From the NCBI GenBank assembly GCA_003254885.1, contig QANT01002765.1, positions 30,352 to 94,351 of the forward strand: DNA of 64,000 bases. Reading direction: 5' to 3'. The position numbers and the translations under genes are program-made. This DNA is from Purshia tridentata (Eukaryota; Streptophyta; Magnoliopsida; Rosales; Rosaceae). The notes under the pieces are model-generated. The model saw only the letters and a program-made list of their open reading frames with translations, was not told where the DNA came from and did not search any database. This document shows positions 10,333 through 47,851 of the stretch, piece after piece (the stretch's first letter is position 1; each line of letters starts with the position of its first letter).

Positions 10333-11174
10333 GTTTGAGGAACAACACAGTATTAATAATTAGGAGGTCCGATTCAGGAGGAGTTGGAAAGAGAATAAAG
10401 AGACCTCGGGTGGTTTTTGGGTGTGAGAGGCACGGTACACACAAGCCAAACAACGCTATAACCACAACCGATCAGGCGTCTGAAGGCTATAACCCATTTC
10501 AGCACTGTCTGGTTGATACCAATCGAACATTGTCGTCGTTCTCGGTAGACCAGAGTCGAACACGGCCTTCGACAGCAAACAAATTGCAACCCACAAATCC
10601 ACCAAAACCTCGAACAAATGGTTAAAATTCAGATAAAAACAACAACCCATCATAAAATACGTTTAATTTGCCCAAAACAACAAACAAAAAGCTTAGAGAC
10701 TTACTTTTTCAAGTGAGATTCAAAATCTGAAACCAAAGCTCGAAATTTCAACCCTCCAGCAGCTCAACGACCAGTAGAGGTAGGAAGAAAGGCGACGGCA
10801 GCAGCAGCGGCAGCAGAGACGAGCGTTCGACGGGTTTGGGCCGAGGCAAACTAAAAATTTCGGTTGTAGGAGACTGAAATGGGTGCTGATTGTTCGGTGG
10901 TGGTGAGAGGCAGTTGTTGGGTATGAGAGATTTGTGGGTATAGGTATAGTGTAAATGATTGGGTTGGGAGAGAAATTAGTTGTTGTTGGGTATGTGTGTA
11001 AAATTGTGGGTAAGGAGAGAAATAAAAATAATGGATTGGGTATCTATTAACAAGGGTAATGTGGTAATTGAGATTGGATAAATTAAGAAAAAACTAATTT
11101 GAAAAAGGTAAGTGTTGAATAAATTAAGAAATTAGGTAACAAAATAAGATAGTTGGATATAAATAGAAATTCCC

Positions 11175-12045
11175 TTCTTAATTTCAAGATATTTGGAGAC
11201 ACCGTAATGAGATCGTCTTTCATCCATTATAACACCTTTTAAGACCTTTGAATATAGATAGTAATGGTATCAACTCATATGGCTACGTTCATTGGGTGGA
11301 ATAAAAATAAAATAAGAAAAACCATGCCAAAGAAAATGAGTAGCTTGTATGTCTGGGATTGACAACAAAAACCATGCAAAGGAAATGCTTCATAAGAAAA
11401 CATACTCATATCATAAGCCAATTAAACCAATGTAGAGAAAACCCTCTAGCCTTCATCAGCTTTCTTGACATAATTTTACAGTGGATTGGGACACTGATGT
11501 TTAGCCACTTTCACTTACAAGCTGCAAAAACTCAACATAAAAAGGCAAAGTCGTGTATCAATCTCAACAAAATGGGGCAAATTGTAAAGAACATGCGATT
11601 AGAAAAAAAAATTACTTCCAGTGGCAATTATAACCGATACAATTTGGTTTGGCAAAGAAAAACAAGAGTTTCCATTTACTAGAATGAATAAATTTTATAT
11701 TTTCATTCATTAAAATATGAAAAAATCAATGGACAAAAATGAACAGCTCAAGGCCTCAATAGCCTTCAGCTCGGCAATCTCAATGTACATACTTACAACT
11801 CAACTGAATCGAAAAACAACCCTGCAGAAAATCTAATAACCTGTAACTCTGGGAGGGTATATAAGATAGGGTTCTTCTGCTTATCTAATACACATATGAT
11901 ACACTCAAAACAAAGCTCCAAACTGCAACTGAATGAATTGGCTCAATTTCAAAAACAGGGGCAGCTAACATGCCCTTGCAGTTCTTGTCCTAGTGGTAAT
12001 TAGTATCGGGTATCTTCTGTTTTCCTTTTCCAGTATGACTTAACA
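11175..12045. other. Right flank of the MULE and 3' region of BCHC
   Basis: Just outside the MULE, 11184-11225 reads FQDIWRHRNEIVFH on the plus strand, a motif found in the C-terminal region of plant LINE polyproteins, so the MULE may have landed in an old LINE fragment. The remainder to 12045 includes the likely 3' UTR of the minus-strand BCHC gene. No separate gene is seen. Confidence 0.4.
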
Positions 12046-37965
<25,920 letters not shown>

Positions 37966-37977
37966 TATAATACAGCT

Positions 37978-38933
37978 CTATAAATCATTCAAACGGTGTA
38001 TACACTTAGTTACCTACAAAAATATAGAAATAAATGAGGCGTTCATATCATTAGAGTCAACCCCGTGAAACAGTTCAAATAATTAAATGAATCAACAGGT
38101 TGATACTAGGAGAAAATAAAGCTATTAATTGGCAGTAAATAACTTTTAAGCTGCAAATGGGATACCAATAAATTCAACAAAATTAATTCAATATTCACAC
38201 ACTCTGTCACCCAAACAGGATAAAAGTTATGGATAGTATAACAATTCAAAAACACTTCTGACAGGTGAAATCACAAAAGACATCAAATTTCACTTTGGGC
38301 TTCAAAAATTTATTAAAAAACTCCCAAAGCAGCTCTCAACCCAGATCCAGTTTAACTTTGTTTTATAAGAAACAATCTCCAGTTGGAACTCTTCTGGCAG
38401 TCTATTGCTTATTGTACCAAGTTGGGCTCATCTTAAGTAATCCTAGTTTCATAGTAGTCCATTAGTCTTGAGCTTAGTTAATGTGTGTACCCTTTACTCA
38501 AAATTTCAGAAGCCAAAGGATGCGGTTCGCAAAGACTACGCTTTAAGTCACAGAGAAAATAATTACAGGGATTTCACAGATCTACCTAACCCAATACAGT
38601 CAAACGTGCAGATATTCATACACATATACATAGTTGCATACATTTACTTGGTTTGAACTATCGAAACCGAGATCGACCCAGCTGCGCATTGTGGATTACA
38701 TTAATGCAGAAGATCGATCATCTTCATTACACTACTAACCTATTTGTGTGTGAGTATGTATAACACAACCAACATATGTAGCAACTATACAAGGTTGTGG
38801 TAGCTAAAGAAATGCGCAAAGAAAATGCACAGATCAAACAGAAATGACCATTGATATTCATCAACGAAAATAAATAACAGTAATGGAAATGCAAAGTGCG
38901 TCAACGAAGGAGGAGATCAAACTGATTAATTAC
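37978..38933 (-). other. BCHC2: 5' UTR intron of BCHC
   Basis: On the minus strand a donor TTCCAAG|GTAATT at 38934/38933 and an acceptor ATTTATAG|AGCTG at 37978/37977 define a 956-bp intron in the leader, 12 nt upstream of the ATG at 37965. The first exon probably begins near 39.1 kb, in a purine-rich stretch. No open frame is interrupted. Confidence 0.6.
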
Positions 38934-40751
38934 CTTGGAAAAATAGGATCCGGAAAATGGCGATGAATTTTGCAGCGATTATTGATCCAGAAAATGGAAA
39001 AGAAAATGAAAAGAAAAAAAGGAATTACAGAGAAAATGAGAGAGATGTTTTTCAGAAAGAGAAGGCGAATTGGGCGCGCGAGAGATGGTGGATTTCGCAG
39101 GTAATAGAAACAAGAAAGCCTGTGGGTCAGGTACTCTGGTGGTCTGGTTGCCCGGTCAAAAATAAATAAAAAAATGAAACCCAAAATTTTATCTTTTATT
39201 CTATAATTTCTATTTACGCTATTTTACCATGCCATGCTTACTTTATTATTTTTTTCACTTGCCAATGAGAAAAGGCTCAAAAAATGAGGAAGGGAAATAT
39301 AAAATTGAATCTCTTGTAAATTGTAATTGAAAGAAATATACCAATATGGGAGGAGCCTAATTGATTTGAGTTTTTTCGTAATATTCATTAATCATTTTAT
39401 TAATTTGAGGTTTTTTTTGGTAAATTTGATTTTTCACCCCATTTTTGTTAAATTATAGTTTCACTATGAAAATGACTCTTATAGTTTGTTTGGTCAATTT
39501 TATTTTTCACCCCATAATTTGGTAAATTATAGTTTCACCTCATAGCTATGAAAATGTTATTAACAACCATTCTTAACTAGTTAACTTCAGAGTTAACAAA
39601 AATGACTCTTTAGAAACAAATAAAGATATAAATAAATAAACATTGTGTTCTTTAAATATTATACAGCCACCCATTGCTAGGAATAAGCATTAAATTGGAT
39701 GAATATATTATATGACCAACCCACACTGACTCGAATAATAATATATGGTAAGTTGAGTAATCATGATCATCATTTTTTAACTCACATTAAAAGTTAGACA
39801 AACACAATTATGAAATCTTCAACTTTAAGTAATTCAAATAACCTGAAGAATGTCTATATATATTTCAAATATCTATTAGAGATATATGCAATAACAAAAT
39901 GAAATCATCTCATCCATATAATGTGTTTAGGTTTATCTAAAACGTCCTCTGTTGTAGCTAAAGCTTTCAGATACTTGATAATGTTTGTTGCAACAAGTTA
40001 AAGATGGTGTGTGTGATAATGAAGAGTACTGCCCTCTAGTCAGTAGTCTCTAACCCAATACTCCAACATGACACTTGATAATTGAGCCAACTAATGTAAA
40101 ATGATTAAGATAATTTTTTATTAATGTTGTACTATAGTTATAACAAAAGTCCAAATCCACATAGCTAAAAAGTGGGTTTATTTCCTTTAAAAAATAAAAA
40201 AAGTGGGCCAAAAGAAGAAAACTTAAAGGAAAAGAAACATAAGACCAGCCAAACATAGGGAAGGCATTAATATGATTCACACCATTTTTACTGGTTCAAT
40301 TGAGTTACCACTTTCTTGATACCCAAAAAAAAAAAAAGGTTACCACTTTGGATCATCAGGGGAACATGTCACCTAGGCCTAAGGTGGTTCCTCAGCTAGC
40401 TAGAGTTTTGCTAGAGTTCTATTATTGGGATCATCTTCTAATAAATGTAAAACCAATTTATACGAGTAGATTATACATGTATTAGAGAAATGATATACAA
40501 AATGATTGCTAAGATAGTCAAATTAGTTTTTCCAACATAGAAATTATCTAATCATACTGCACTCATAGGAATCACATTTATATCCCTCAAATTCCTTTTG
40601 GACTTTCTAATCACAAAGCTAAATTTTGAAGAAACAGATGCCTATAAAGACACCCAAAGCTCAAAATCTAAACCAAGTTTTCTGAATACACTTTTTGTCC
40701 CCAGGGTGCTGATGCGGGTGCAGATACAGGCATACATGCATTAGTGCCAAC
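38934..40751. other. BCHC leader and intergenic region
   Basis: The first 200 bp or so is the likely BCHC 5' UTR and core promoter. Beyond it lies AT-rich sequence with a diverged partial duplication at about 39410-39550 (TTTTTCACCCCAT and AAATTATAGTTTCAC repeated). No gene is recognised. Confidence 0.5.
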
Positions 40752-41349
40752 CTAGTTTGGTAAGACGGTGACCATAAACTTCTGGTCAGAGTAGTCACAG
40801 TGCCATTCACATATGTAATACTTGTTCCCAGAAGTGCTCAAGGTCATTCTGTCATTCCCACTGTCATAGGCACCCAAGTTTGGAGATGCAAGACACTGAT
40901 CATACCCAGCAGCATCAACTTCAATAACATTGTCGTAATCTCTGACATAGTTGAAAACTGGGAAACAAAAAACCAAGATGTGAATTATAGAATTATAATT
41001 ATATGTACTTCCACAAACAAATATTTATAAAACAAAGTAATGAATTAATGCGCCAAAGAACTATGCAAAGTTGAAGACCAACACAAGAAGATTCAAATGA
41101 ATTTTATGCAAAAACCAATTTTAAGGGATGAATGCAGCAAAGAAAAAGGCAACAATGTGCTGGAGCTGGCTGCTGAGTAATCACCTAACCTAATACATCT
41201 CCAACATAGAAAGTTTTGCCATCAGCCCAAGCATGGTAATTAAATCCAGATTGCCAGCCAAAAACATCTCCAACAGGATATTCTGTTGCCAACACCATGC
41301 TCGGAAAAACCACAAACACAAAAACTAGAAGAGCAGTGGCTCGCTTCAT
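40752..41349 (-). CDS. Secreted phytocyanin (basic-blue-like) with altered copper site
   Basis: Two exons, 41349-41190 and 40957-40752, joined in phase 1 inside GDVL|VFNY, the usual phytocyanin intron position; 121 aa. Signal peptide MKRATALLVFVFVVFPSMVLA, then a plastocyanin-like domain starting TEYPVGDVFGWQSGFNYHAW. No C-terminal GPI-type tail. Copper ligands look lost: the first His position in VFNYVRDYDNVIEV is Asp, and the Cys-x4-His-Cys motif is shortened to CEWHC followed by DYSDQ with no clear axial Met/Gln. Cys residues for the disulfide remain (YDQC and WHC). Such proteins act in the wall or apoplast; a non-redox structural role is inferred. A TATA element lies about 95 bp upstream. 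Confidence 0.88.
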
Positions 41350-43669
41350 CTGAAGCTAATTATTGGTTGAAGACATCAGTTGCATGTACTCCCAGCCTTG
41401 TAATCCTAATTATAAGTCTGGTGAGTATGCTTAGCACAAGCGTATATATAGGTTAAATAGTGCTTTGGTCACACCGTTGTGTTGCAATTATACAGTTGGA
41501 GGTTCTTGTCATGTTTTTCAATGATCACCACAAGATCACATATTTCTGTAATATACTAATATAGCATACACATTCTTGTAAAAATCTTGATGGGCATGCA
41601 TCAAAATTTTACTTTTTACTCATTAATGACACCCATTTGTTTTGTCCTTTTAAGCTAGCTCAATTTCAAATGCTCAATCTTGGACTAATCACAAGCCTCC
41701 CAAGAAAATTTGGAACCTGATCAAGGCTCAGTTTGGCCCAAGAAAGCCATTTTGTTCAAATAGGCATTCCAACTGTTTAAAGCATCCTACTTGAAAATCA
41801 CAACTTTTCAATATATATGTATTTCTTGTTAATGAGTACTGTAGAATATAAAATGGCAAATTCAAAGACAAAAATAGTTATTTCTGAATGATTGAAAATG
41901 AATATTTGAGAGGCAACCAACATTTGTGCTATAATTCTGCTGGAGAGATAGAAAGAGCTTAACTGGTAGAAGAGAAAGGGCACACTCATATACATATCAG
42001 AGACCTAAATAATATTTATCATGGAGTATACAATTTAGTGCATGCTGCAAAAGCCTTTTTGATCTACACCAAAATTCAATTAGATCCAACCTGGGGAAGA
42101 CCAAGGGAAGGTTGGAGTGCTTGCAAACCTGAATTGACTCTTTCAAATTGTACTCCTGCACACTGCAAACCTCTAAAAATTCATCAAAAATAATTTAAAA
42201 CAATTGAGGATTCTTCAATAGATCATTAATTGAACTTGCTTCAAGTTTATATAATATTAATGGACAATAATATTTTACAGAATACACACACAGTCTTTAC
42301 AGGAAATCCTCAACCTTTTTACATGACACCAGTGGAATGGAACCTAAGACACAAAGTAATACAAACATTACAGAAGCTTCAAAAATATTTGTTGAACCTT
42401 GGCTCTTTGGCTGTGGTGGCAAACATACAGTTTACAAAGAAATGCTATAGGTTAAAGATCAAACTAGCTTTGTGATTAAAAAGTTTATTGTCCTAGATAG
42501 ATGACTAGTGAATCTTCAAGTTGGTCAAGATCATAATGCTAAAATCCTTGCAGCATTCATCTTTGTGTCTATTGATGTGAAAATCAGTTATGTTACGCCG
42601 ATTTTTTTATTGGTGCACGATGTCTTGCAATTTTTTTTGTAAGCAAATTTGTACATTAGATTTAATATGTCTAAACCAAACAATGAAATGGGAATTCCTA
42701 CAAAATGACCATTTGGAGGAGGAGATGATTCAGTTATGCATCTGTTAGTACGAATTTAGAGAGTCTTATTTTCTGTTATATTTTCAGATTGGGAAGCAGC
42801 AGTGGTATTGTGGATGTAGCTGAGGGGTTTATTAATTGTTAAGGGGTTGTTGTCTTGTAGCTGTTGTAATTTTTTGTTCACAGTCCCAAGTTGTAGTTTG
42901 CTAGTTTTATGTTTGTTACTTGGTGACCTCCTTGACCACTAATTTGTACTCTTTCATTTGTTTGATGAAAGGTTTTTGTTTCTCATAGAAGTAAAAAAAA
43001 TTCTAAGGTTCATTCCAACGAACCAAACACCTCTAAAAAGTACTAATCATTCAAGGAGAGGTTAGTGCGTTATCCCAAAACTTAGTGAGGATATTAAGCT
43101 TGCATGGCTCACTCAACAAAACACGAAGTTTGTTTGGACTGGTTTTCAAAGCAAATCTCGTTCAAAGAAATTGGGAAACACAACCCATCAAGTATTAACA
43201 GTCGAAGCCTCAAACCCAGGCCCCGTACTTAAAAAACAAGACTGCTATTTACGGAACCACCATTACAATGTGGTTCAATCAATAAACGACATCGTTTTCA
43301 CGACAAAATGGATGTAAGAAAAAGGCTAAGACATGGACCCCACATCCCAAATGGCCCACCGCAACAGGGAATCACATTCACTCCAGGTTTGCAATCTCCT
43401 CCTTCCTTCCACTCTCCACATTAGCATGTCACTCGAAACTCGAAAGTCTAAACGAGTCGGTACCCTGACTCAGTCACCGACCCCAATTGACCAATTCTTT
43501 AGTAACAATAAACAGAGCGACTAACTCACACGACAGACGACACGACCCCCATTTGTCAAACCCCTTTCAATTTTAAAAACACCAACAACACAAACAAAAA
43601 CAAGCAAGCCTCCTCACTCAGTTTATTATTAGCCCAGCTAGATTCAAAATTCATCTCATCAGATCGGAG
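41350..43669. other. Intergenic region between divergent phytocyanin genes, with a probable LINE 3' end
   Basis: Shared upstream region of two divergent phytocyanin genes. At about 42770-43000, plus strand, the sequence ends GTACTCTTTCATTTGTTTGATGAAA ... TTTCTCATAG followed by an A-run, the usual 3' end of plant LINEs before the poly(A) tail. Nothing else is recognised. Confidence 0.45.
41442..41451 (-). promoter_or_regulatory. TATA box of the phytocyanin gene
   Basis: CTATATATAC on the minus strand, about 95 bp upstream of the ATG at 41349. Confidence 0.55.
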
Positions 43670-44761
43670 ATGGCTAATCTGACGGTTGTCATTGCGCTTC
43701 TGATCATCGCCATCACCGCCACAGCCGCCACGGCAGCGTCCCCTCCCGCCGAAACCAAATACACCAACCACACCGTGGGCGGCGCCATCGGGTGGTTCTT
43801 CAACGCCACCACCAACACGTCCTTCACTAACTACTCATCTTGGGCTGCCTCCGAAACCTTCAATCTCGGCGACTTTCTCAGTAAGCTCACTTTTTCCCTC
43901 ACCTCTCACTCTCTTGCTCTTCGCTTCAGAGTTCAGGCTTAAGCCAATGCGCTCAATGAGCTTGATTTAAAGGGTCCCCATTTTTCCTAATAACCCCAAA
44001 TCATACTTTTATTTTCTCAGCAATCAAAAAACTTGCTTTCTCAGCCATCCTTTCCTTATCTTTGACTCTTTCTATTTTCTGATCCTCTTGCATTTCCATA
44101 GCCAGCTCAACTAAATACAGCTAGCTAGCATTGCTTGATGTATAGAGTATCACATTTGTCCCAATAAGCCAAAGTCACACTTTCATTTTCTCAGGAACCA
44201 GACACCTTTCTTAGCCGGCCTTCATTATGTTTGACTTTTTATCTCTTATTCATTTTATATGCAAATACAGCAGTGCTTAAACTTCCACATTATTTTTCTA
44301 TTCTATTTTTATTAAATTTTGTTTTTTCGTTCTTTACTGTAGTCTTCAACACCATCACGAACCAGACGGTGATCGAAACCTACAACGAAACGACCTACCG
44401 TAGCTGCTCAATCGACGACTCGTCGGACGACACTTACGAGTACAGCGGCGGCAACGACCAGTTCGGCGAGTCCCAGACGATCTTTGTGCCATTGACGCTG
44501 GAGGGTCCCACCTACTACTTCTCCTCCGCCGGCGACGGCGTGCAGTGCCAGCACGGCATGGCCTTCGGTATCCAAGTCAACTACGGCCTCGGCTTGCCGC
44601 CGGTGCTAAACGAATCTCCGGGGCCCGTCTCGGCTCTGTCGCCGCCAGGATCTGTAGCCGGAGCTCCGCCGGCCAGAAATGGTGGATTCAGAACCGGTGG
44701 TAGCGTGCGCGGAGGATTGTTTGCGTTGTTTGCTTTGATGGTGTTTCTTCTTATGGTGTGA
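43670..44761 (+). CDS. Phytocyanin-like GPI-anchored protein lacking copper ligands
   Basis: Two exons, 43670-43880 and 44343-44761, joined in phase 1 inside GDFL|IFNT, the same intron position as the neighbour; 209 aa. N-terminal signal peptide (MANLTVVIALLIIAITATAA), then a plastocyanin-like domain from TKYTNHTVGGAIGW with many N-glycosylation sites (for example NTSFTNYS and NQT). A Pro/Gly/Ser linker and a hydrophobic end LFALFALMVFLLMV suggest a GPI anchor. The first copper His is Gln (TNQTVIE) and the Cys/His pair is changed (YYFSSAGDGVQCQHGM), leaving only Met. It is therefore an early-nodulin-like or other non-copper phytocyanin, probably at the plasma membrane outer face. The coding exons are GC-rich compared with the intron and flanks. 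Confidence 0.87.
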
Positions 44762-45479
44762 GTCAGAGGTTTGGGGATACGGTATTTTGTTTGTTGTTGG
44801 AGGGTAAGTTTGTAATTTCATAATAGGTGAAAGGATAGGAGGCTTCTAATTACACGGACATGCTTGTGTTGTGTTTTCTCACAATAAATTTTACCTTTTG
44901 GAATTACAACGTGGATACTAAAATTTGATTCCACTCATTCCTCTTTGGGCTTTGGCCCGCCCCAAAAAAAAAAAAAGAATAAGAAATAAAAATCCAATTN
45001 TTTGGGCTTTGGCCCGCCCCCAAAAAAAAAAAAGAATAAGAAATAAAAATCCAATTATGAGTGTGTAAACCAGTCGAGCCCACGCAGTGAGGTTTGGTTC
45101 AATTTGAACAACTGCATGTATGGAAAAATGTATAATTAATTGATTGATTGATTATATTGGATCCAATCATTAATCATGGAGTACTCTTGGTTTTGATTGG
45201 GGTTTGTAATATGTCACTTCAGTAAAGATAAAATTAAAGCAAAGAACTATAACATATACTCATTTTTAATTGAGGATCCTGTTTTCAAATTGATTCATTC
45301 AAAAACTATTATTAATCAAGTGTTTCAATTGACATTTTTATCAAAAATTTTGAACAAGTTTAAGGACATTCGTAATTATGTACAAAAAATTATAAAAAAT
45401 GAAAATGTATTAAAAATAATAATTCCGGCCACCATCTTATCCTCAGTACTGACTCGTCCCTACTGATCCATCCTCATTG
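44762..45479. other. Intergenic, contains a contig join
   Basis: 3' flank of the GPI phytocyanin. Around the N at 45000 a segment of about 55 bp (TTTGGGCTTTGGCCCGCCCC and following A-run) is present on both sides, almost certainly the same sequence counted twice. The rest is AT-rich without a gene. Confidence 0.6.
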
Positions 45480-45925
45480 TCACCTTCCCTCCCCAACCAT
45501 CTTAAGCTTTGCAAAAGAATCCAAAATCTCATCGTAAAACATGTTGTTGGACAAGTCCATGGACTTCAAGCTTTTGAGGTAGCCTAGTCCAGATGCTGAA
45601 ATCTTGCCGATCAAGTTATTATAGAGATCGAGGGCTTGGAGGTTGACGAGGGTGGAAAGTTGGGGCGAGAACGTGCAATTGAAGACATTGTAAGAGAGGT
45701 TGAGGAGTCGGATCCCCGAGAGGGAGAAGATCTCGAGCGAGATAGGACCCAAGATGTCGTTGGCGATGAGGGAGAGGTTTTGGGGGAGGCAGAGGTGGGC
45801 GAAGTTTAAGGAGAAAGTGCCGAAAAGGTTGTGGCTTGTGTAGTCGAGGAAGGTCATTTGATAGCGAGATACATCACACATGATGTCGCACCATGTGTAG
45901 TGGTTAAGTGGCCACATGTGTTTTA
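45480..45925 (-). pseudogene. BAM-type LRR receptor kinase remnant with internal deletion
   Basis: The minus strand reads a diverged copy of the start of a BAM1/BAM2-class (CLAVATA-type) LRR ectodomain: a CTW-type cap (YTWCDIMCDVSR), then LRRs (NLFGTFSLNFAHL, QNLSLIANDILGPISLEIFSL, LLNLSYNVFNCTF, VNLQALDLYNNLIGKIS). It then jumps to LGYLKSLKSMDLSNNMF, which in intact BAM proteins lies several repeats further on, and ends DSFAKLK. About five or six repeats are missing in between, and there is no signal peptide, transmembrane segment or kinase. Many Gly and Pro residues of the LRR consensus are changed, so it is unlikely to be functional. Confidence 0.75.
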
Positions 45926-46759
45926 TGTCACCCAATATGAGAATGAGTTGTTTACGTATGGTGCTACACATGTGGGGATGTGTGAGAGTGTGAGAGTGTG
46001 GAGTGTAGTTTCACATTGAATATTATAACCTTGCATATAGTGGCTTATAAGGATCTTGAATTACTCCTCTTATTGCCTAGATTTTTTACATGATATCAAA
46101 GTTGATGGTTCGAATTCTCTGACAATAAGGCCCAAATGATTTTTGTAACTCGATGTATCTAATAGTGACCCGATGTATAATGAAATTGGTTGGATTTGCT
46201 TTGTGGTATTTGGACTCTCGTTTAGTGGAGTTCAATCATGTAGCAGTAAGCCCAACCCTAGTGTTGAAGAGGTGTTAAATATCCATATAAGTTGAGTGCA
46301 TAGTTTCTGCCATCAAAGCTTGCCACCTAAAACATAAGTTTAAGATTAAGTCATCCATAAGATTAATGTAGGGCAATTATGTATAAATAAGCAAAGTGAA
46401 CGTCTCTACGATTAGAGAAAAATTTATATGTAATTGGTAAATATACCTTATGATGTCTCTCCTATTAAAAAATTTCTCAAATAATTTTATGAGATAATTA
46501 TCAAAACACCCATTTTGAGTTATCATGTTCCTATGTAATCCACTTTTTTTATTAAATTTTTAGCAAGTCCACTTGATTTTTATTAAGCCCACACTTTATG
46601 TTATACCGGTCCACATTCTAACTTCTTTATATTTCTCTGTCTCTGTTCGTCTCTTTCCGAAGAAAGAAAACAAGCGAACTACTCCCTTCTTTTCAATTTT
46701 TGGTTTTAAGTTTCTTATTACATCATTTGTAGAGAGTGTAGTAGAGATTCGGATAAAAA

Positions 46760-46954
46760 ATGGCGGCCACTGCTCAGCTTTGTTACTCTACTCTGGCCAG
46801 AGATCACTACGCTATCTTAGACAATCACCGCTTCTCCAACCCAGATCACTCTGCTATCTCTTTCTCGTATTTCCTGTATTCCAAGACCCTAAATCACACT
46901 CTCTCTTTGGTTCCCAGACCCACCCGGCCCATAAAGCTAGAGCTCACATTTTGA
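46760..46954 (+). CDS. Short open frame inside the second MULE, possibly a captured exon
   Basis: 64 codons from an ATG preceded by AAAA, reading MAATAQLCYSTLARDHYAIL and onward. It is Ser/Leu-rich with few acidic residues, a little like a plastid transit peptide, but I do not recognise the protein. It may be the first exon of a host gene captured by the element. No downstream exon was convincingly found. Confidence 0.25.
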   Translation: MAATAQLCYSTLARDHYAILDNHRFSNPDHSAISFSYFLYSKTLNHTLSLVPRPTRPIKLELTF

Positions 46955-47667
46955 GGTGGCTATGGTAGCAACCTTGATCTCTCTCTTTGGTAATTCATGA
47001 ATTTTTTGTTTTCAACCATGTCTAGCTGATTTTGAATCTCTATGCTCTTGTTAATTTAGTTCTTAGATCTCTGACACCATGGGTCTTGAATCCAGGTGTA
47101 GAGGTGTCACCATTTTGTTCTTATGTCGATTACTTTATATATAGGACAAACTGCAAGAAAAGGACCCCTGGCACCTCAAGTCACTGACTTTAGTGGGTGC
47201 TTTACTCATCCAATTCATGAAAGAGCTTAGGGTGTACGATCGGCAAAGAATGATTCAGTTGATCAACCTAGAAGCTTTTTGCTGTGGAAGAACTTTCCAT
47301 GCCCCTTGTGAGATTACCTTCTGACAAGAGTTAAAAGAATTGCTTTGTTGTTAATTTGTGTGGCTGTATTTTACCTTAAAACAACTAGAGTGAGTGAGTG
47401 AGTTAGGTCTCCATCCATCTCATTGATGTTTTGAGATAGATCAATGGGTGATTTGCGGTGTATAAAATGGTCTTGGTACTTTCTTAGCTTTTCCTTAAAC
47501 ACAAGGAAGAGAGAGAGAGAGCTTTGTTGTCTTGCTTCTGCTTTTGTGTTTTCCTTTTCCCCCTTTTTAGTCTTTTTCTTCATTCAACCACTTTGGTTTT
47601 AATATGTAGATATGTAAGCATTCATGTCAAATTTTTACATAAATTCAAAAATTTAAGAGAGGTTATG

Positions 47668-47851
47668 ATTGTTACTATCTGCAGTAACAATAAGATGATG
47701 GTAGCAATAAAGTGATTGTTACTGACTCACAGTAACAATAAGATGAATATGATGACAATATCTTATTGTTATTGTTTGACAGTAACAATAGGGTGATTGC
47801 TACTGTCCGACAGTAACAATAGGGTGACTACTATTGTCCGACAATAACAAT
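47668..47851. repeat. Array of five 24-25-nt hairpins inside the second MULE
   Basis: Imperfect to perfect inverted repeats at 47668-47691, 47715-47739, 47765-47789, 47796-47820 and 47827-47851. The best is ATTGTTACTG / CAGTAACAAT with a 5-base centre (47715). The fourth and fifth share the centre GTCCGAC. Starts are 47, 50, 31 and 31 bp apart. Similar CTACAGTAAT motifs follow near 48090-48125. Confidence 0.7.

Larger units (their letters stand above)
9491..10625 (+). pseudogene. FAR1-like / MULE N-terminal gene fragment with a duplicated exon
   Basis: A spliced frame can be read inside the MULE: exon 9491-9529 (MTGEIVPYKPPNE), donor GTATAAG; exon 9951-10082, acidic (EEEDEEEVEGEQ and onward); exon 10287-10625, starting VFSTKSEMISWVRGEGLRNN and continuing to a GCERHGTHKP segment. 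The last exon resembles the N-terminal zinc-binding region of plant FAR1/MULE proteins (pattern F-x-S/T-K-x-E-x-x-x-W-V-R ... GCER-x-G). The joined frame is about 170 aa and stops before any transposase core. A first copy of the third exon's start, at 10161, has an in-frame TAA (CTTAAT for CTAAAT), so only the second copy is usable. Function as a protein is doubtful. Confidence 0.6.
9200..11174. mobile_element. Complete non-autonomous Mutator-like element (MULE) with 9-bp target duplication
   Basis: The element is flanked by a perfect 9-bp direct repeat TTCTTAATT (9191-9199 and 11175-11183). Its ends are inverted: GGGAAATTTT at the left and, read inward from the right, GGGAATTTCT, followed by diverged AT-rich terminal repeats that share CAAC(A/T)ATCTT and later TCAACAC blocks. 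Nine-base target duplications and ends of the type GGGAAATT are typical of MULEs. Length is 1,975 bp. No mudrA-type transposase is found. It carries a FAR1-like coding fragment on the plus strand and a phased hairpin array. Confidence 0.88.
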
